A DNA stretch of 21,935 bases from JANRLJ01 sp034437895 (GCA_034437895.1 DAOTTO010000013.1:1-21935); one strand, 5' to 3'. Counted from the first letter of the stretch, positions 1 to 8,212 are shown. Numbers and translations: made by a program. The notes: generated by a model from the letters alone, not told the origin.

Positions 1-131
1 GACTTTCGCTTACCTCACCCCCCGGCTCCCTCTCCAAGTATTGGAGAAGGGGAGAAAAACGCATCTTGAAGTCCCCTCTCCATGCAATGGGGAGGGGATT
101 TAGGGGTGGGGTAAATGCGTGAGCGAAAGTC
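1..131. repeat. Structured intergenic repeat, copy 1
   Basis: The outer ends (1-12 and 120-131, gactttcgct / agcgaaagtc) form an inverted repeat with one mismatch. Inside lie two hairpins: ctccaa/ttggag (32-37 with 41-46) and cccctctcca/tggggagggg (73-82 with 88-97, one wobble). The core at 13-111 recurs at 1105-1213 with exact blocks at 46-61, 69-80 and 88-111. No ORF is carried, so this is a non-coding element that lies upstream of phnX. The left end coincides with the window edge, so it may extend further left. Confidence 0.8.
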
Positions 132-190
132 CTACAATTATTTTACGGGTACTCAATGACGCAATTTTCTGGCAAAATTTAAACGAACTC

Positions 191-199
191 TGGTATGCT
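191..199 (+). promoter_or_regulatory. Possible extended -10 promoter of phnX
   Basis: TGGTATGCT matches an extended -10 element (TGn plus TATGCT), 38 bases before the phnX start codon. No convincing -35 box is visible, which is tolerated at extended -10 promoters. This is a prediction from sequence only. Confidence 0.35.
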
Positions 200-237
200 T
201 TGGCCTAACTTCACCCGCTGAATACTGAGGAGAAAAC

Positions 238-1062
238 ATGACCAAAGCACATTACACGCGCCCCTTGCAAGGTGTTATTTTAGATTGGGCAGGCACTACC
301 GTTGATTATGGCTGCCTTGCGCCGACGGTGGTCTTTATAGAGATGTTCGCTCAGGAAGGGGTCGAAATTGTCCAGTCGGAAGTCCGTACCCCGATGGGAA
401 CATATAAACGCGATCACATCCGCGCCATCACCGAAATGAGCGCCGTCGCCGCCCGTTGGCAGGCTGTACAAGGTCGCTTGCCCGACGATAACGATGTCCA
501 GCGCTTGTTTGAAGCCTTTATCCCGCGCCAGATGGAAGTCATCGCCGCGTATGCCGATTTAATCCCCGGCGTAGTCGAGACGATTGCCGCCTTCCGCGCA
601 CAAGGGCTTAAAATCGGCTCAACGACGGGCTATACGCGCTCGATGATGGACATTTTGCTGCCTGAAGCGCAAAAACGCGGCTATGCTCCCGACTCATTGG
701 TCTGCCCGGATGATGTTTCCAGCGGACGGCCTGCCCCATATATGATCTATCAAAACGCGATTCAGCTAAAAGTGTATCCGATGGCGGCGCTGGTCAAAAT
801 TGGCGATACTGTCAGCGATATCGAGGAGGGAATCAACGCCGGAACGTGGACGATTGGCCTCGCCAAGACGGGGAACGAACTCGGCTTAAACCAAGCGGAG
901 GTGAACGCGCTGCCGCCAGACGAACTGGACATGCGTCTGCAAGCCATCCACGAAAAACTGACAACCGCCGGCGCTCATTATGTGGTGGATACCCTAGCCG
1001 ACACGCCGCCCGTTTTAGAGGAAATCAATGCGCGGCTGGCGCAAGGCGAAAAACCGTACTAA
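238..1062 (+). CDS. phnX: Phosphonoacetaldehyde hydrolase (phosphonatase)
   Basis: A 274-residue HAD-superfamily enzyme that cleaves the C-P bond of phosphonoacetaldehyde to acetaldehyde and phosphate, the last step of 2-aminoethylphosphonate degradation, in the cytoplasm. The nucleophile motif DWAGTTVD is at residues 16-23 (Asp16). The Schiff-base lysine that sets PhnX apart from other HAD enzymes is Lys57 in MGTYKRDHI. Later HAD motifs are GSTTGYT, the CPDDVSSGRPAPYM loop and KIGDTVSDIEEG. Length is normal for the family. The start is fixed by AGGAG at 228-232, five bases before ATG. No partner transaminase (phnW), phosphonate transporter or regulator is nearby, so the gene is an orphan here. 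It lies between two copies of the same structured repeat. The assignment is very secure, but whether it serves phosphonate catabolism in this organism is inferred. Confidence 0.93.
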   Translation: MTKAHYTRPLQGVILDWAGTTVDYGCLAPTVVFIEMFAQEGVEIVQSEVRTPMGTYKRDHIRAITEMSAVAARWQAVQGRLPDDNDVQRLFEAFIPRQMEVIAAYADLIPGVVETIAAFRAQGLKIGSTTGYTRSMMDILLPEAQKRGYAPDSLVCPDDVSSGRPAPYMIYQNAIQLKVYPMAALVKIGDTVSDIEEGINAGTWTIGLAKTGNELGLNQAEVNALPPDELDMRLQAIHEKLTTAGAHYVVDTLADTPPVLEEINARLAQGEKPY

Positions 1063-1244
1063 CCTCAGTTTTGGATAGCGTACTTTGATTAACTTTTATG
1101 ATGTCCTCATCCCCTGACCCCTTCTCCATTGCATCGCGAAGGGGAGAAAAACGGTTCGCAATGGTTCTTTAAGTCCCCTCTCTACGAAGTGGGGAGGGGA
1201 TTTAGGGGTGGGGATAGAATGAAAACACTATCCGAAACTCAGGT
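1062..1244. repeat. Structured intergenic repeat, copy 2
   Basis: Fills the entire gap between convergent phnX and the GNAT gene. The ends are an inverted repeat of 20 bp with 17 matches (1062-1081 with 1225-1244; cctcagttttggatag against ctatccgaaactcagg), unrelated in sequence to the ends of copy 1. The core at 1105-1213 matches 13-111, in the same orientation, including an exact 24-base block at 1190-1213. Internal stems include cccctt/aagggg (1118-1123 with 1139-1144). Being at the 3' ends of two convergent genes, it could also act as a two-way terminator. Confidence 0.8.
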
Positions 1245-1246
1245 CA

Positions 1247-1702
1247 CTAAGTGAGCGACTCGCCTTTGAGCGCCAGCCAATGAGTCGACTCGGCAAAGCG
1301 CACTTCTCGGCTGAAGCCCAAAGCCGTATAAAACGCATCGCCGTGTGCAGTCGGCGTTCGCAAGGTGAGAATCTCGAAATGGGCGCGAGCATGGTCGATT
1401 AACGCCTCCATAATCAGCTTGCCCACCCCTGTTCGGCGATAATCCGGCAAAACGTAAACATGCCGGATGCGCCCAATCTGCGGCTGATTGACGTACGTAT
1501 CCGGGTGGGCACCGCCGACAGCGATCAACTGCTGGTCAGCCGATACACCGAGCAGCGCTGCACCTGATGAGTCAAACCGATTTACGCCGGATTCATACTC
1601 ATCCAACAATTTCTGCGTGAAACTGTAGCCCTCGTCGGTACTAATTTTTAAGAGTGATTGAAAGTCGGGATGCGTGAGGGGATTGATGGGCTGAATTTGC
1701 AT
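1247..1702 (-). CDS. GNAT-family N-acetyltransferase
   Basis: A 151-residue single-domain GNAT protein, expected to transfer an acetyl group from acetyl-CoA to an amine on a small molecule or protein; the substrate cannot be read from sequence. The acetyl-CoA pyrophosphate-binding motif is visible as HVYVLPDYRRTGVGKLIMEA (R-x-x-G-x-G/A type) around residues 80-100. The C-terminal GNAT signature FYTALGF is near residue 130. An aaaggg ribosome site precedes the ATG by about eight bases. It lies downstream of, and on the same strand as, the zinc-ribbon gene, but a probable terminator separates them, so it is likely transcribed independently. Confidence 0.85.
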   Translation of the reverse strand: MQIQPINPLTHPDFQSLLKISTDEGYSFTQKLLDEYESGVNRFDSSGAALLGVSADQQLIAVGGAHPDTYVNQPQIGRIRHVYVLPDYRRTGVGKLIMEALIDHARAHFEILTLRTPTAHGDAFYTALGFSREVRFAESTHWLALKGESLT

Positions 1703-1733
1703 AGCATTTACCCTTTTGGGCTTGAGCGCCGTT

Positions 1734-1776
1734 TAAAACACGAGATGCTGAAACGCCTATACGGATCAGCATCTCG
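1734..1776 (-). terminator. Probable intrinsic terminator of the zinc-ribbon gene
   Basis: An 11-bp perfect stem, cgagatgctga (1741-1751) with tcagcatctcg (1766-1776), has a 14-base loop. Read on the minus strand it is followed by TGTTTT (complement of 1735-1740). It starts 28 bases after the stop codon of the gene at 1804-2181. The T-tract is short, so termination may be partial. Confidence 0.6.
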
Positions 1777-1803
1777 CCAAATTTCAGGGAATCTTATCGC
1801 GTT

Positions 1804-2181
1804 TTAGTCCCCGAAAATGTCGAAAACCTCGCCTAAGAAGGATTTCTTCTTTTTCTTGTAGCGCGGATCGCTGGGGTCATAGCGTTTGTCGTCAGAATCG
1901 TAGCCATAGTCGTCGTCATCGTGACGGCGGTAGGCTTCGTCGCTCTTGCGCTTATCATACCCTGCTGCGTCGCTTTCCGGACGATACTGCTCCACTTCCA
2001 CTGGATAAGGGCGAGTCGGTGCGGCGGGTGGGATACGTGTTTCTGCTGCTGCGGCGCGTTCAATCACCTTATCGAGTTCGCCACGATCAAGCCATACGCC
2101 CCGGCACTGCGGGCAGTAATCAATCTCGATTCCCTGACGTTCTGCTATTTTCAGTTCACTTCCATCAATCGGACATTTCAT
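1804..2181 (-). CDS. Small TFIIB-type zinc-ribbon protein
   Basis: A 125-residue protein with an N-terminal zinc ribbon (MKCPIDGSEL, then YCPQCRGVWLDRGEL, residues 1-36), matching the bacterial zf-TFIIB / COG3809 family. The two CxxC pairs, Cys3-Cys? (only CPID is clear in the first half) and CPQC, plus the W-LDRGEL signature are diagnostic. The first knuckle has a single cysteine followed by Asp, so zinc coordination may be incomplete. The remainder is low complexity: an Asp/Tyr/Arg-rich stretch (about 75-110), a lysine run, and the C-terminal tail FLGEVFDIFGD. Such tails are typical of this family, but the function is not established. The ribosome site gaaagg lies nine bases before ATG. Confidence 0.8.
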   Translation of the reverse strand: MKCPIDGSELKIAERQGIEIDYCPQCRGVWLDRGELDKVIERAAAAETRIPPAAPTRPYPVEVEQYRPESDAAGYDKRKSDEAYRRHDDDDYGYDSDDKRYDPSDPRYKKKKKSFLGEVFDIFGD

Positions 2182-2317
2182 TTGGTGTTACCTTTCATCG
2201 TACTCAACACAGTGGAATAGAAACTCAGAAGTGCAAGTTTTGGAACTTTTCTGCCATTCTGTATCTCTGCAACAGCGTGTTGACATGAATTTCGGGCAGT
2301 GTCTATTTGGTCGTCGT

Positions 2318-2342
2318 AGGGAGTGACCCATGTGTCACTCCC
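2318..2342. repeat. Short palindromic hairpin (GTAGGGA type)
   Basis: gggagtgac (2319-2327) pairs perfectly with gtcactccc (2334-2342) around a six-base loop. It sits in the 237-base gap between the ATPase stop and the zinc-ribbon start, in which I see no gene. The left flank gtaggga resembles hairpins at 11561, 14264 and 18942. No T-tract follows on either strand, so it is not a typical intrinsic terminator. Confidence 0.6.
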
Positions 2343-2418
2343 GGCAAGGACGCACACATCGTTACATCCCTATGGTATCCCTTACTTTAGACATTTCCCC
2401 ATTTGTTTGAGTCACTTT

Positions 2419-5250
2419 TTACTTCAACACGCCGCGCCGGATGAACCATTTTTCCAGCTCTACGCCCAAGAGCACCACAGCACTCAGCGCAAAGCAGATC
2501 AGCAGTTGATTTAAGGTCAGCGGATTGGTGTTAAAGACGTTGTTGAAGAACGGCGTATAGATCGCCACCAATTGTAACAAAATCGTCGTCACTACCGCAC
2601 CAAGCAACAGCGGATTGCCAAAAAACGGCAGCGTGAAGAATGATTCGCGGTGGCTGCGAAGGCCGAGGGCGTGTCCCATTTGGGAATAGGCGAGGAACAT
2701 GAATATCATCGTGTTCCAGGCAGGTGCGCCGTTGCTGGCGGTGATGTTGTTGGAAAGCGCCCAATAGCCCAAGCCCAATCCGGTTACGCCCAACAAAGTC
2801 CCGATTAAGAGGATATGCCGCGTCATCCCGCGCCCAAACAAACTTTCATTCGCGGCGTAGGGTGGGCGATTCATGCCGCCTTTTTCCGATTTTTCTACGC
2901 CGAGCGCTAAGGCTGGGATGCCGTCGGTAATCAGATTCATCCACAAAATTTGGAGCGTCGTCAGCGGCAGCCCCATGCCGGGGATCAATTGGCTGAACAG
3001 TAAGACAATCAACTCGCCAGTATTGCTGGCAAGCAGATACTTGACGAAACGGCGTACGTTATCATAAATGGTGCGACCTTCGCTTACAGAAGCCACAATC
3101 GTGGAAAAGTTATCATCGAGGATGACCATATCCGAGGCTTCTTTGCTGACGGCGGTTCCGGTGATGCCCATCGCTACGCCGATGTCGGCACGTTTGAGCG
3201 CGGGTGCATCGTTTACGCCGTCGCCCGTCATGGCGGTGATATGGCCTCGGCTTTGGAGCGCCTGCACGATGTTTAACTTATTCTCCGGCGACACACGCGC
3301 ATAGACCGGCACCCGCTCGACCTGTGCTTCGAGTTCGGCTTGGCTCATTTTGCTCAGTTCTTGTCCAGTGAGTACGGTGTCGCCGTCCTGCGCGATGCCA
3401 AGTTCGCGGGCGATAGCGAAAGCCGTCAGCGGATGATCGCCAGTAATCATGACCGGACGGATGCCTGCTTGTTTGGCAATTCGTACCGCTTCTTTGACCT
3501 CCGCACGGGGTGGGTCGATGATGCCGACCATACCGACGAAGATCAGATCGCGCTCGACATTTTCCGCCGTCCATGCGCCATCGCTAGTATTCATCGGACG
3601 ATAGCCCACGCCGAGAACGCGCAAGCCATCTTTCGCCAGTTGGTTGGTCGCCTCTTCAATCCGGTCTTTCCACTCCGGCGACATCAATACGGGCGCACCA
3701 TTCGTCCAGACATGGCTGCTGATGCTGATGAGGCCGTCCGACGCGCCTTTGGTAAAAGCGATGTAGTCCGAATTTTCGGCGTGAAGCAGTGATTTCATCA
3801 TGCGTTCACTGTCGCTGATCGCCAGACTTTCGTTAAAGTTATGGATGGTCGTCATGCGTTTGCGATCACTATCAAACGGCACTTCCCCCACACGCGGGAA
3901 AACCGACTCTAGCTGCGGCTTCACCAAGCCGAATCGTGCCGCTGCCAGTGTAATCGCCGTTTCAGTCGGGTCGCCGATCAGATGAAAATCACCGCCGCCT
4001 CTGGTTTCGATAATTGAGTCGTTGCAAAGCGTGCCGCCCATAAGCATAATCGCTTCTGAGGCGAAAGCGGTATCGAACCCTGTGCCGTTGGCATTGACCA
4101 GCATCAATAGGCCGTTCTGCACGACTTCATCAATATTGGCCTTGTGGCCTGCCACATCCACCACCGTCACCGTCATGCGGTTTTCGGTCAGCGTTCCGGT
4201 TTTATCGGAGCAGATTGTCGTCACCGAACCTAATGTCTCGACGGCAGGCAGCTTGCGGATGAGGGCGTTACGCCGCAGCATTCGCTGTGCGCCTAAGGCC
4301 AGCGCAATCGTCACGACAGCAGGCAGCCCTTCCGGCACAACGGCGACGGCAATCGCAACCGCGTCCAGCAAAACCGAATGCCCATTAGGGTCGGCGGGGT
4401 CTGGCAAAAGGGGTTCACCTACCGCCAATCCGATGAAAATGGCGACGATCATCACGACAATCGCGGCACGAATCAGCACACGTCCTAATTCATCCATGCG
4501 GCGCTGCAAGGGCGTTTTCTCGCTGGTGACGGATTGAATCAATTCTGCGATGCGACCTAATTGGGTTTTCATCCCGGTCTCTACGACGACGGCTGAACCT
4601 CGCCCATACGTCACGGAGGTCCCCATATAGAGCATATTAGCCCGATCACCCAGCGCTGCATTGTGATCGGTGAGTGCACCAAGGACTTTATCGACAGGCT
4701 GCGATTCGCCCGTGAGCGAGGCTTCTTGCACCCGCAAATTTGCCGAATCGACTAAACGCGAATCGGCGGGGATGATGCTGCCGGCTTCGAGGATAATCAC
4801 ATCACCGGGAACGAGATGCCGCGCATCCATATCGATCACCTGTCCACCGCGCCGCACTCGAACTAGCGGAGCCGCCATCTTTCGCAGCGCTGCCATCGCT
4901 TGCTCGGCGCGATATTCCTGCACCACGCCCAAAATCGCATTCAGGATAACAATCGCCGAAATAGCGATGAAGCTGTCGATTTTACCCAACAGAGCGGAAA
5001 GCGCGGCGGCGAAGATCAGCAGCAAAACAAGAGGATTGGTCAATTGTTCCCAGAGGATTGTGAGCGGACTGGTCAGCCCTTTTTCGATCAGTTCATTCTC
5101 GCCATATTGCGTTAGGCGCTCATTGATTTGTAGGGTGCTTAAGCCGCTGTTGACATCGACTTCTAAGCGCTGGAGGACGGTTTCAGTATCAAGCACATGC
5201 CAGATGACTTGATCGGTGAGCGGCGTAGGGGTGGCCTGTTTGAGTGCCAT
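2419..5250 (-). CDS. SERCA-like Ca2+-transporting P-type ATPase
   Basis: A membrane pump that uses ATP to export cations, most likely Ca2+. From the chosen start it has 943 residues. Landmarks in order: actuator TGES (about 180-183), TM4 PEGLP (306-310), phosphorylation DKTGTLT (Asp349), nucleotide-binding KGA (501-503), TGDHP (603) and TGDGVNDAP (675-683). Calcium-site residues of the IIA class are kept: Glu of PEGLP, SNTGE in TM5 (742-746) and WMNLITDG in TM6 (770-777). This makes Ca2+ more likely than Na+, K+ or Mg2+. The ORF is open upstream to 5316, but AGGAG at 5255-5259 directly precedes the ATG at 5250, and the protein then begins MALKQATP, followed by a cation-ATPase N-terminal domain. 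It appears monocistronic. Ion specificity is inferred from residues, not proven. Confidence 0.9.
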   Translation of the reverse strand: MALKQATPTPLTDQVIWHVLDTETVLQRLEVDVNSGLSTLQINERLTQYGENELIEKGLTSPLTILWEQLTNPLVLLLIFAAALSALLGKIDSFIAISAIVILNAILGVVQEYRAEQAMAALRKMAAPLVRVRRGGQVIDMDARHLVPGDVIILEAGSIIPADSRLVDSANLRVQEASLTGESQPVDKVLGALTDHNAALGDRANMLYMGTSVTYGRGSAVVVETGMKTQLGRIAELIQSVTSEKTPLQRRMDELGRVLIRAAIVVMIVAIFIGLAVGEPLLPDPADPNGHSVLLDAVAIAVAVVPEGLPAVVTIALALGAQRMLRRNALIRKLPAVETLGSVTTICSDKTGTLTENRMTVTVVDVAGHKANIDEVVQNGLLMLVNANGTGFDTAFASEAIMLMGGTLCNDSIIETRGGGDFHLIGDPTETAITLAAARFGLVKPQLESVFPRVGEVPFDSDRKRMTTIHNFNESLAISDSERMMKSLLHAENSDYIAFTKGASDGLISISSHVWTNGAPVLMSPEWKDRIEEATNQLAKDGLRVLGVGYRPMNTSDGAWTAENVERDLIFVGMVGIIDPPRAEVKEAVRIAKQAGIRPVMITGDHPLTAFAIARELGIAQDGDTVLTGQELSKMSQAELEAQVERVPVYARVSPENKLNIVQALQSRGHITAMTGDGVNDAPALKRADIGVAMGITGTAVSKEASDMVILDDNFSTIVASVSEGRTIYDNVRRFVKYLLASNTGELIVLLFSQLIPGMGLPLTTLQILWMNLITDGIPALALGVEKSEKGGMNRPPYAANESLFGRGMTRHILLIGTLLGVTGLGLGYWALSNNITASNGAPAWNTMIFMFLAYSQMGHALGLRSHRESFFTLPFFGNPLLLGAVVTTILLQLVAIYTPFFNNVFNTNPLTLNQLLICFALSAVVLLGVELEKWFIRRGVLK

Positions 5251-5405
5251 AAAACTCCTATAAAAATTCGTTTTGGGGGTGTTCCTGCGATCTTTTTCAG
5301 GATAACAGGCAAGCAAAAACAGGCGGCTGGAGGTCGTCTGTTTTCACTTCTGTTTAGTTTCCTTGACAGAGAAGATCAGAATTAGCATAACGCAGAATAA
5401 GCCCA

Positions 5406-5431
5406 AACCAGCCCCTCATAATTGGGGGGTT
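5406..5431. other. Intergenic hairpin between ATPase and STAS-like gene
   Basis: aacc-ag-cccc (5406-5415) pairs with gggg-ggtt (5424-5431) around an eight-base loop with a two-base bulge. It is 42 bases after the stop codon of the minus-strand gene at 5473-5892. No clear T-tract follows on the minus strand, so a terminator role is only possible. Confidence 0.35.
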
Positions 5432-5472
5432 AGCCTGAGTAATTCATGAGAAGCGTTAAGGAGTGTCTATCC

Positions 5473-5892
5473 TCATTTGATCGAGGGATTTAAGCCATTT
5501 ACTAAAGATACTTTTTCGATGATTGTATAAGCTTCAGCCATCGTGTTCAAAAAATGCAGATTACGGGTCGCGTTTGGGGCGATTTTGGACGCGGCTTTGA
5601 CGATGGCTTTGATGAAAGGCGGTGCGCCGACGACGAGCAGTAACCGCTGATTCTGCGGTACTTTGCGCTCCGCATGGCTGGCTGCGGAAAGTAATTGTTT
5701 TGCACTAATTCGCATACTCGTCATATCGAGGATTAAATCCACAGGATGAGAGACTGTCGCTAAGGCTTGATTGGATTCATCAACGGTTCGATGAAAATCA
5801 TCCAGCGTACAAACACCCTCATATTTTTGAATCAATATCGTGTGGGAGTCATCAGCCCAAGTTAAATAGGTAGGCATTATTAAGGCTTTCAT
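5473..5892 (-). CDS. STAS/SpoIIAA-like domain protein
   Basis: A 139-residue soluble protein whose pattern fits a STAS-like (SpoIIAA-like) fold: an N-terminal beta pair (TWADDSHTILIQKYEG), helix TLDDFHRTVDESNQAL, strand VDLILDMTSMRIS, helix, strand QRLLLVVGAP, then a final helix. Related stand-alone proteins are common in Chloroflexota and are presumed signalling or scaffold modules. No serine in a clear phosphorylation context could be identified, so it need not be an anti-sigma antagonist. Start is uncertain between the ATG at 5892 and one five codons later at 5877; neither has a good ribosome site. The surrounding spacers are AT-rich and it appears monocistronic. Assignment rests on fold pattern only. 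Confidence 0.55.
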   Translation of the reverse strand: MKALIMPTYLTWADDSHTILIQKYEGVCTLDDFHRTVDESNQALATVSHPVDLILDMTSMRISAKQLLSAASHAERKVPQNQRLLLVVGAPPFIKAIVKAASKIAPNATRNLHFLNTMAEAYTIIEKVSLVNGLNPSIK

Positions 5893-5961
5893 ATAAATTT
5901 TTGCTTTTATTATAAAGTGAATTTAACAATAAATCAGTTGAGGAAGTATTGCGAATTAGAT

Positions 5962-5986
5962 AAAAAGGGGCGATTTTATTCGCCCC
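5962..5986 (-). terminator. Intrinsic terminator of the phosphodiesterase gene
   Basis: On the minus strand, GGGGCGA, a six-base loop and TCGCCCC (5980-5986 with 5967-5973) form a perfect 7-bp GC-rich stem followed immediately by TTTTT (5962-5966). This is a classic rho-independent terminator, placed 24 bases after the stop codon of the gene at 6011-7255. Confidence 0.85.
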
Positions 5987-6010
5987 GATTCATAATGAAC
6001 ACCACTTAAA

Positions 6011-7255
6011 TCAGAAAATCGGCGGCGCGGGGAAATTATCCAGCGATAGACCGAGCAGTTTGGCAAACGTCGGCGCGACCTGAACAGCATTCGCTTCATA
6101 AATCGTCGTATGTGGCACATCTGGCCCGACAAAAATGCACATGCGATCATCGCTGGGATCGCCCGGTTTAAGCCCATGACTGGAAATATTGACGGGTTTG
6201 CCCGTTGGCTCGGTTTCGTTGACATCATCCGGTTCAAATGACGTACGCGGCGGGGCCAGAAAGCTCGCCACCTGTGGACGCAAATCCTCCGGCACATAAT
6301 CGACATGAAACGACACGACCCCATAAGGCGCGAGTTTTTCGGTGATTTCTGCTAGGTGCGCGGCATCACGCGGGACGACGTTCAACACGCTGCCTTCCGA
6401 TTGCATGATCGTATCTGGTAAAAAGACCTGCGGATGAATCGCAGTCTCGATTTCGCTGTGTCCATGATCGCTCATCACGGCGATATTCCATTGATCGAGA
6501 ACGCCCGCGTTTCGCAGCCGCTCGATCACCACGCCGACCATCGCATCGGCCTGAGCAATCGACCAGTGCGATTGTTCACTTTTGTAGCCCGTGTAATGCT
6601 GCACCGAGTCCGTCATGAGAAATTCCGTGATGATGAAATCGGGCGGGTCGTCACTCGCGGCGAGAATGCCCGTCCAGTTCAGTGCGTATTGATCGGCGAC
6701 CATCCCGTAAATCGTCCGATCCGCGCTGGAAGTCGCTTCCATTATAGGCCATGACGACGGAAATCCGGCTTGCTCACAGGCGCGATTAAATGCCTCGCCG
6801 CCGTCTTGATGCGCGAACACCCGCAGCCATGAGTCATCGCTCGGATGGGGTACGGAATCGCGGGCGCGTTGGATAAAAGAAACCACCCACCAGGGCGGCT
6901 TGAAGATATCGGCATCTTCCGGGCGAATCATCCCAAAACCGAGCGCCGCTACTTTTTTCCCAGCGGCCTTCGCAAGTCCGGGGATCGTTGGCACACGCAC
7001 GTCATCAGGATTGGCATAGCGAAAGCGCTCACCATCCCAAATCAGGTTGCCGTACACGCCGCTTTGATCGGCTGATACGCCTGTAATCATCCCAACCCGT
7101 CCGCCGAGCGAGATTCCCAGCACTTCCGAGTGTAGATTTTCGACGACGAGGCCGCGCTCTGCTAAAGCGGATAAATGTAGCAGCCGTCCGCGACAGGTGG
7201 CGAAATAATCCGCGCTAATCCCGTCGATCATAATCACCATCAGTTTTTGTGGCAT
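6011..7255 (-). CDS. Type I phosphodiesterase / alkaline phosphatase superfamily protein
   Basis: A 414-residue metal-dependent hydrolase of the type I phosphodiesterase/nucleotide pyrophosphatase family (PF01663-like). The two-zinc ligand set can be followed: Asp11 (MIDGIS), Asp216 and His220 (TDSVQHYTG), Asp263 and His264 (SDHGHSE), and His360 (SSHGL). The usual nucleophile Thr/Ser falls at about Ser49 in GISLGGRVGMITG. It lacks a signal peptide, so it is predicted cytoplasmic. Substrate is unknown: nucleotide, phosphonate or phospholipid monoesters and diesters are all possible in this family. The ORF is open to a TTG at 7276 and an ATG at 7267, but the ATG at 7255 is chosen because gaag lies at a normal distance and the following MPQKLMVIMIDG is the family's first strand. 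It ends at a strong terminator. Confidence 0.82.
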   Translation of the reverse strand: MPQKLMVIMIDGISADYFATCRGRLLHLSALAERGLVVENLHSEVLGISLGGRVGMITGVSADQSGVYGNLIWDGERFRYANPDDVRVPTIPGLAKAAGKKVAALGFGMIRPEDADIFKPPWWVVSFIQRARDSVPHPSDDSWLRVFAHQDGGEAFNRACEQAGFPSSWPIMEATSSADRTIYGMVADQYALNWTGILAASDDPPDFIITEFLMTDSVQHYTGYKSEQSHWSIAQADAMVGVVIERLRNAGVLDQWNIAVMSDHGHSEIETAIHPQVFLPDTIMQSEGSVLNVVPRDAAHLAEITEKLAPYGVVSFHVDYVPEDLRPQVASFLAPPRTSFEPDDVNETEPTGKPVNISSHGLKPGDPSDDRMCIFVGPDVPHTTIYEANAVQVAPTFAKLLGLSLDNFPAPPIF

Positions 7256-7372
7256 TAAATCTTCCATCCTTCGCAATTAAGCGATTTTTATTTCGCTAAA
7301 AACTTGCTAAAAGCATAGAAGATTTGCGTTAAGGCCGCAAAGTTGAAATATTAAAGACGGATAGTGCTTCTC

Positions 7373-8212
7373 TTAAAGCTGTGCGGCGGCGATGGGGGCA
7401 GAGGTTGGTTGGTCACTTCCCTGCGCGGGTTCATCTGTGATGGCAAACGTCACATTGTCTAACGGTTGATCGGCGCTAAAGAGCAGCGTGCCGTGTCCGT
7501 CAGCATCAACGCGGAATAGCCCCGCACTCACCGGCATATTCTCGACAATGATCCATGCCTGATAAGCACGATCAGCAGATTGCGGTGGCAGAAAATCCGC
7601 GACGAGGAGTGCTTGCCCCTGTTCACCCCAAGCAATCGTCGCATTAACCGACTCATCACCCGTTAGCGAAGTGCGTTGGGTAAACACAGAATTGAGGAGA
7701 TCGTTTTCGCGCCGTAAACTGCTGACCTGCGACAGCCAAAAAGCATTAGTCGCAATCAACAAGGCCGCCGCCACCGCCGCAATGGCGATCATCCGACGGT
7801 TGCGGGTGCGGCGCGGCGCTTGTGGGGCAGGCAGTACACGCAAATTCGGCGTAGTAGAAACGAGATTCGCGCCAACGGATGTCGTGGGCATATTCGGCAT
7901 CACGGAATCGGGCGCATCGGCGATGTTATCGGACGCGGCATGGTCGGCTTGACCATTCTGGCGAATACGCGTCAATAACTTATCGTGCAAAGAAGCAGGG
8001 GGCTGCTCCAGCGACATAGTATAAAGGAACGCTCGTGACATTGAGGCATATTCCGCTATCTCCACCGAAATTTCTGGACAATTCGGCAGAAGCGCTTCGA
8101 CGAGGGCAGTTTCGTCCGGGTCTGTTGCGCCGATGGTGTACGCGGGAATAAGTTCTCTCAGGCGATCACAATCGCTTTGGGTTAAATGGGCTGGATCATT
8201 TGTGTTATTCAT
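7373..8212 (-). CDS. RskA-like membrane anti-sigma factor
   Basis: A 279-residue single-pass membrane protein expected to hold the adjacent ECF sigma factor inactive. The N-terminal sigma-binding region (about 15-60) follows the RskA pattern LIPAYTIGATDPDE...NCPE. The zinc-binding His and second Cys typical of such domains (EAHL, CPxC) are replaced here by Leu and Ile. One transmembrane helix lies at 141-160 after an RRTRNRR positive patch, followed by a short heptad segment (SLRRENDLLNSV). The exterior C-terminal RskA domain (about 180-279) contains AYQAWIIVENMPVSAGLF, a family hallmark. In characterised RskA proteins, release of sigma needs intramembrane proteolysis. It follows the sigma gene on the same strand after an unusually long 179-base spacer. 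Confidence 0.85.
   Translation of the reverse strand: MNNTNDPAHLTQSDCDRLRELIPAYTIGATDPDETALVEALLPNCPEISVEIAEYASMSRAFLYTMSLEQPPASLHDKLLTRIRQNGQADHAASDNIADAPDSVMPNMPTTSVGANLVSTTPNLRVLPAPQAPRRTRNRRMIAIAAVAAALLIATNAFWLSQVSSLRRENDLLNSVFTQRTSLTGDESVNATIAWGEQGQALLVADFLPPQSADRAYQAWIIVENMPVSAGLFRVDADGHGTLLFSADQPLDNVTFAITDEPAQGSDQPTSAPIAAAQL

Noticed and set aside
1..131. CRISPR array reading of the repeats at 1-131 and 1062-1244
   Set aside because: Only two copies almost 1 kb apart with a gene between them, each with internal hairpins; no regular spacer pattern and no cas genes.
5251..5316. Longer N-terminus for the Ca2+ ATPase (22 extra residues)
   Set aside because: The extra residues are polar with no family match, while AGGAG lies directly before the internal ATG at 5250.
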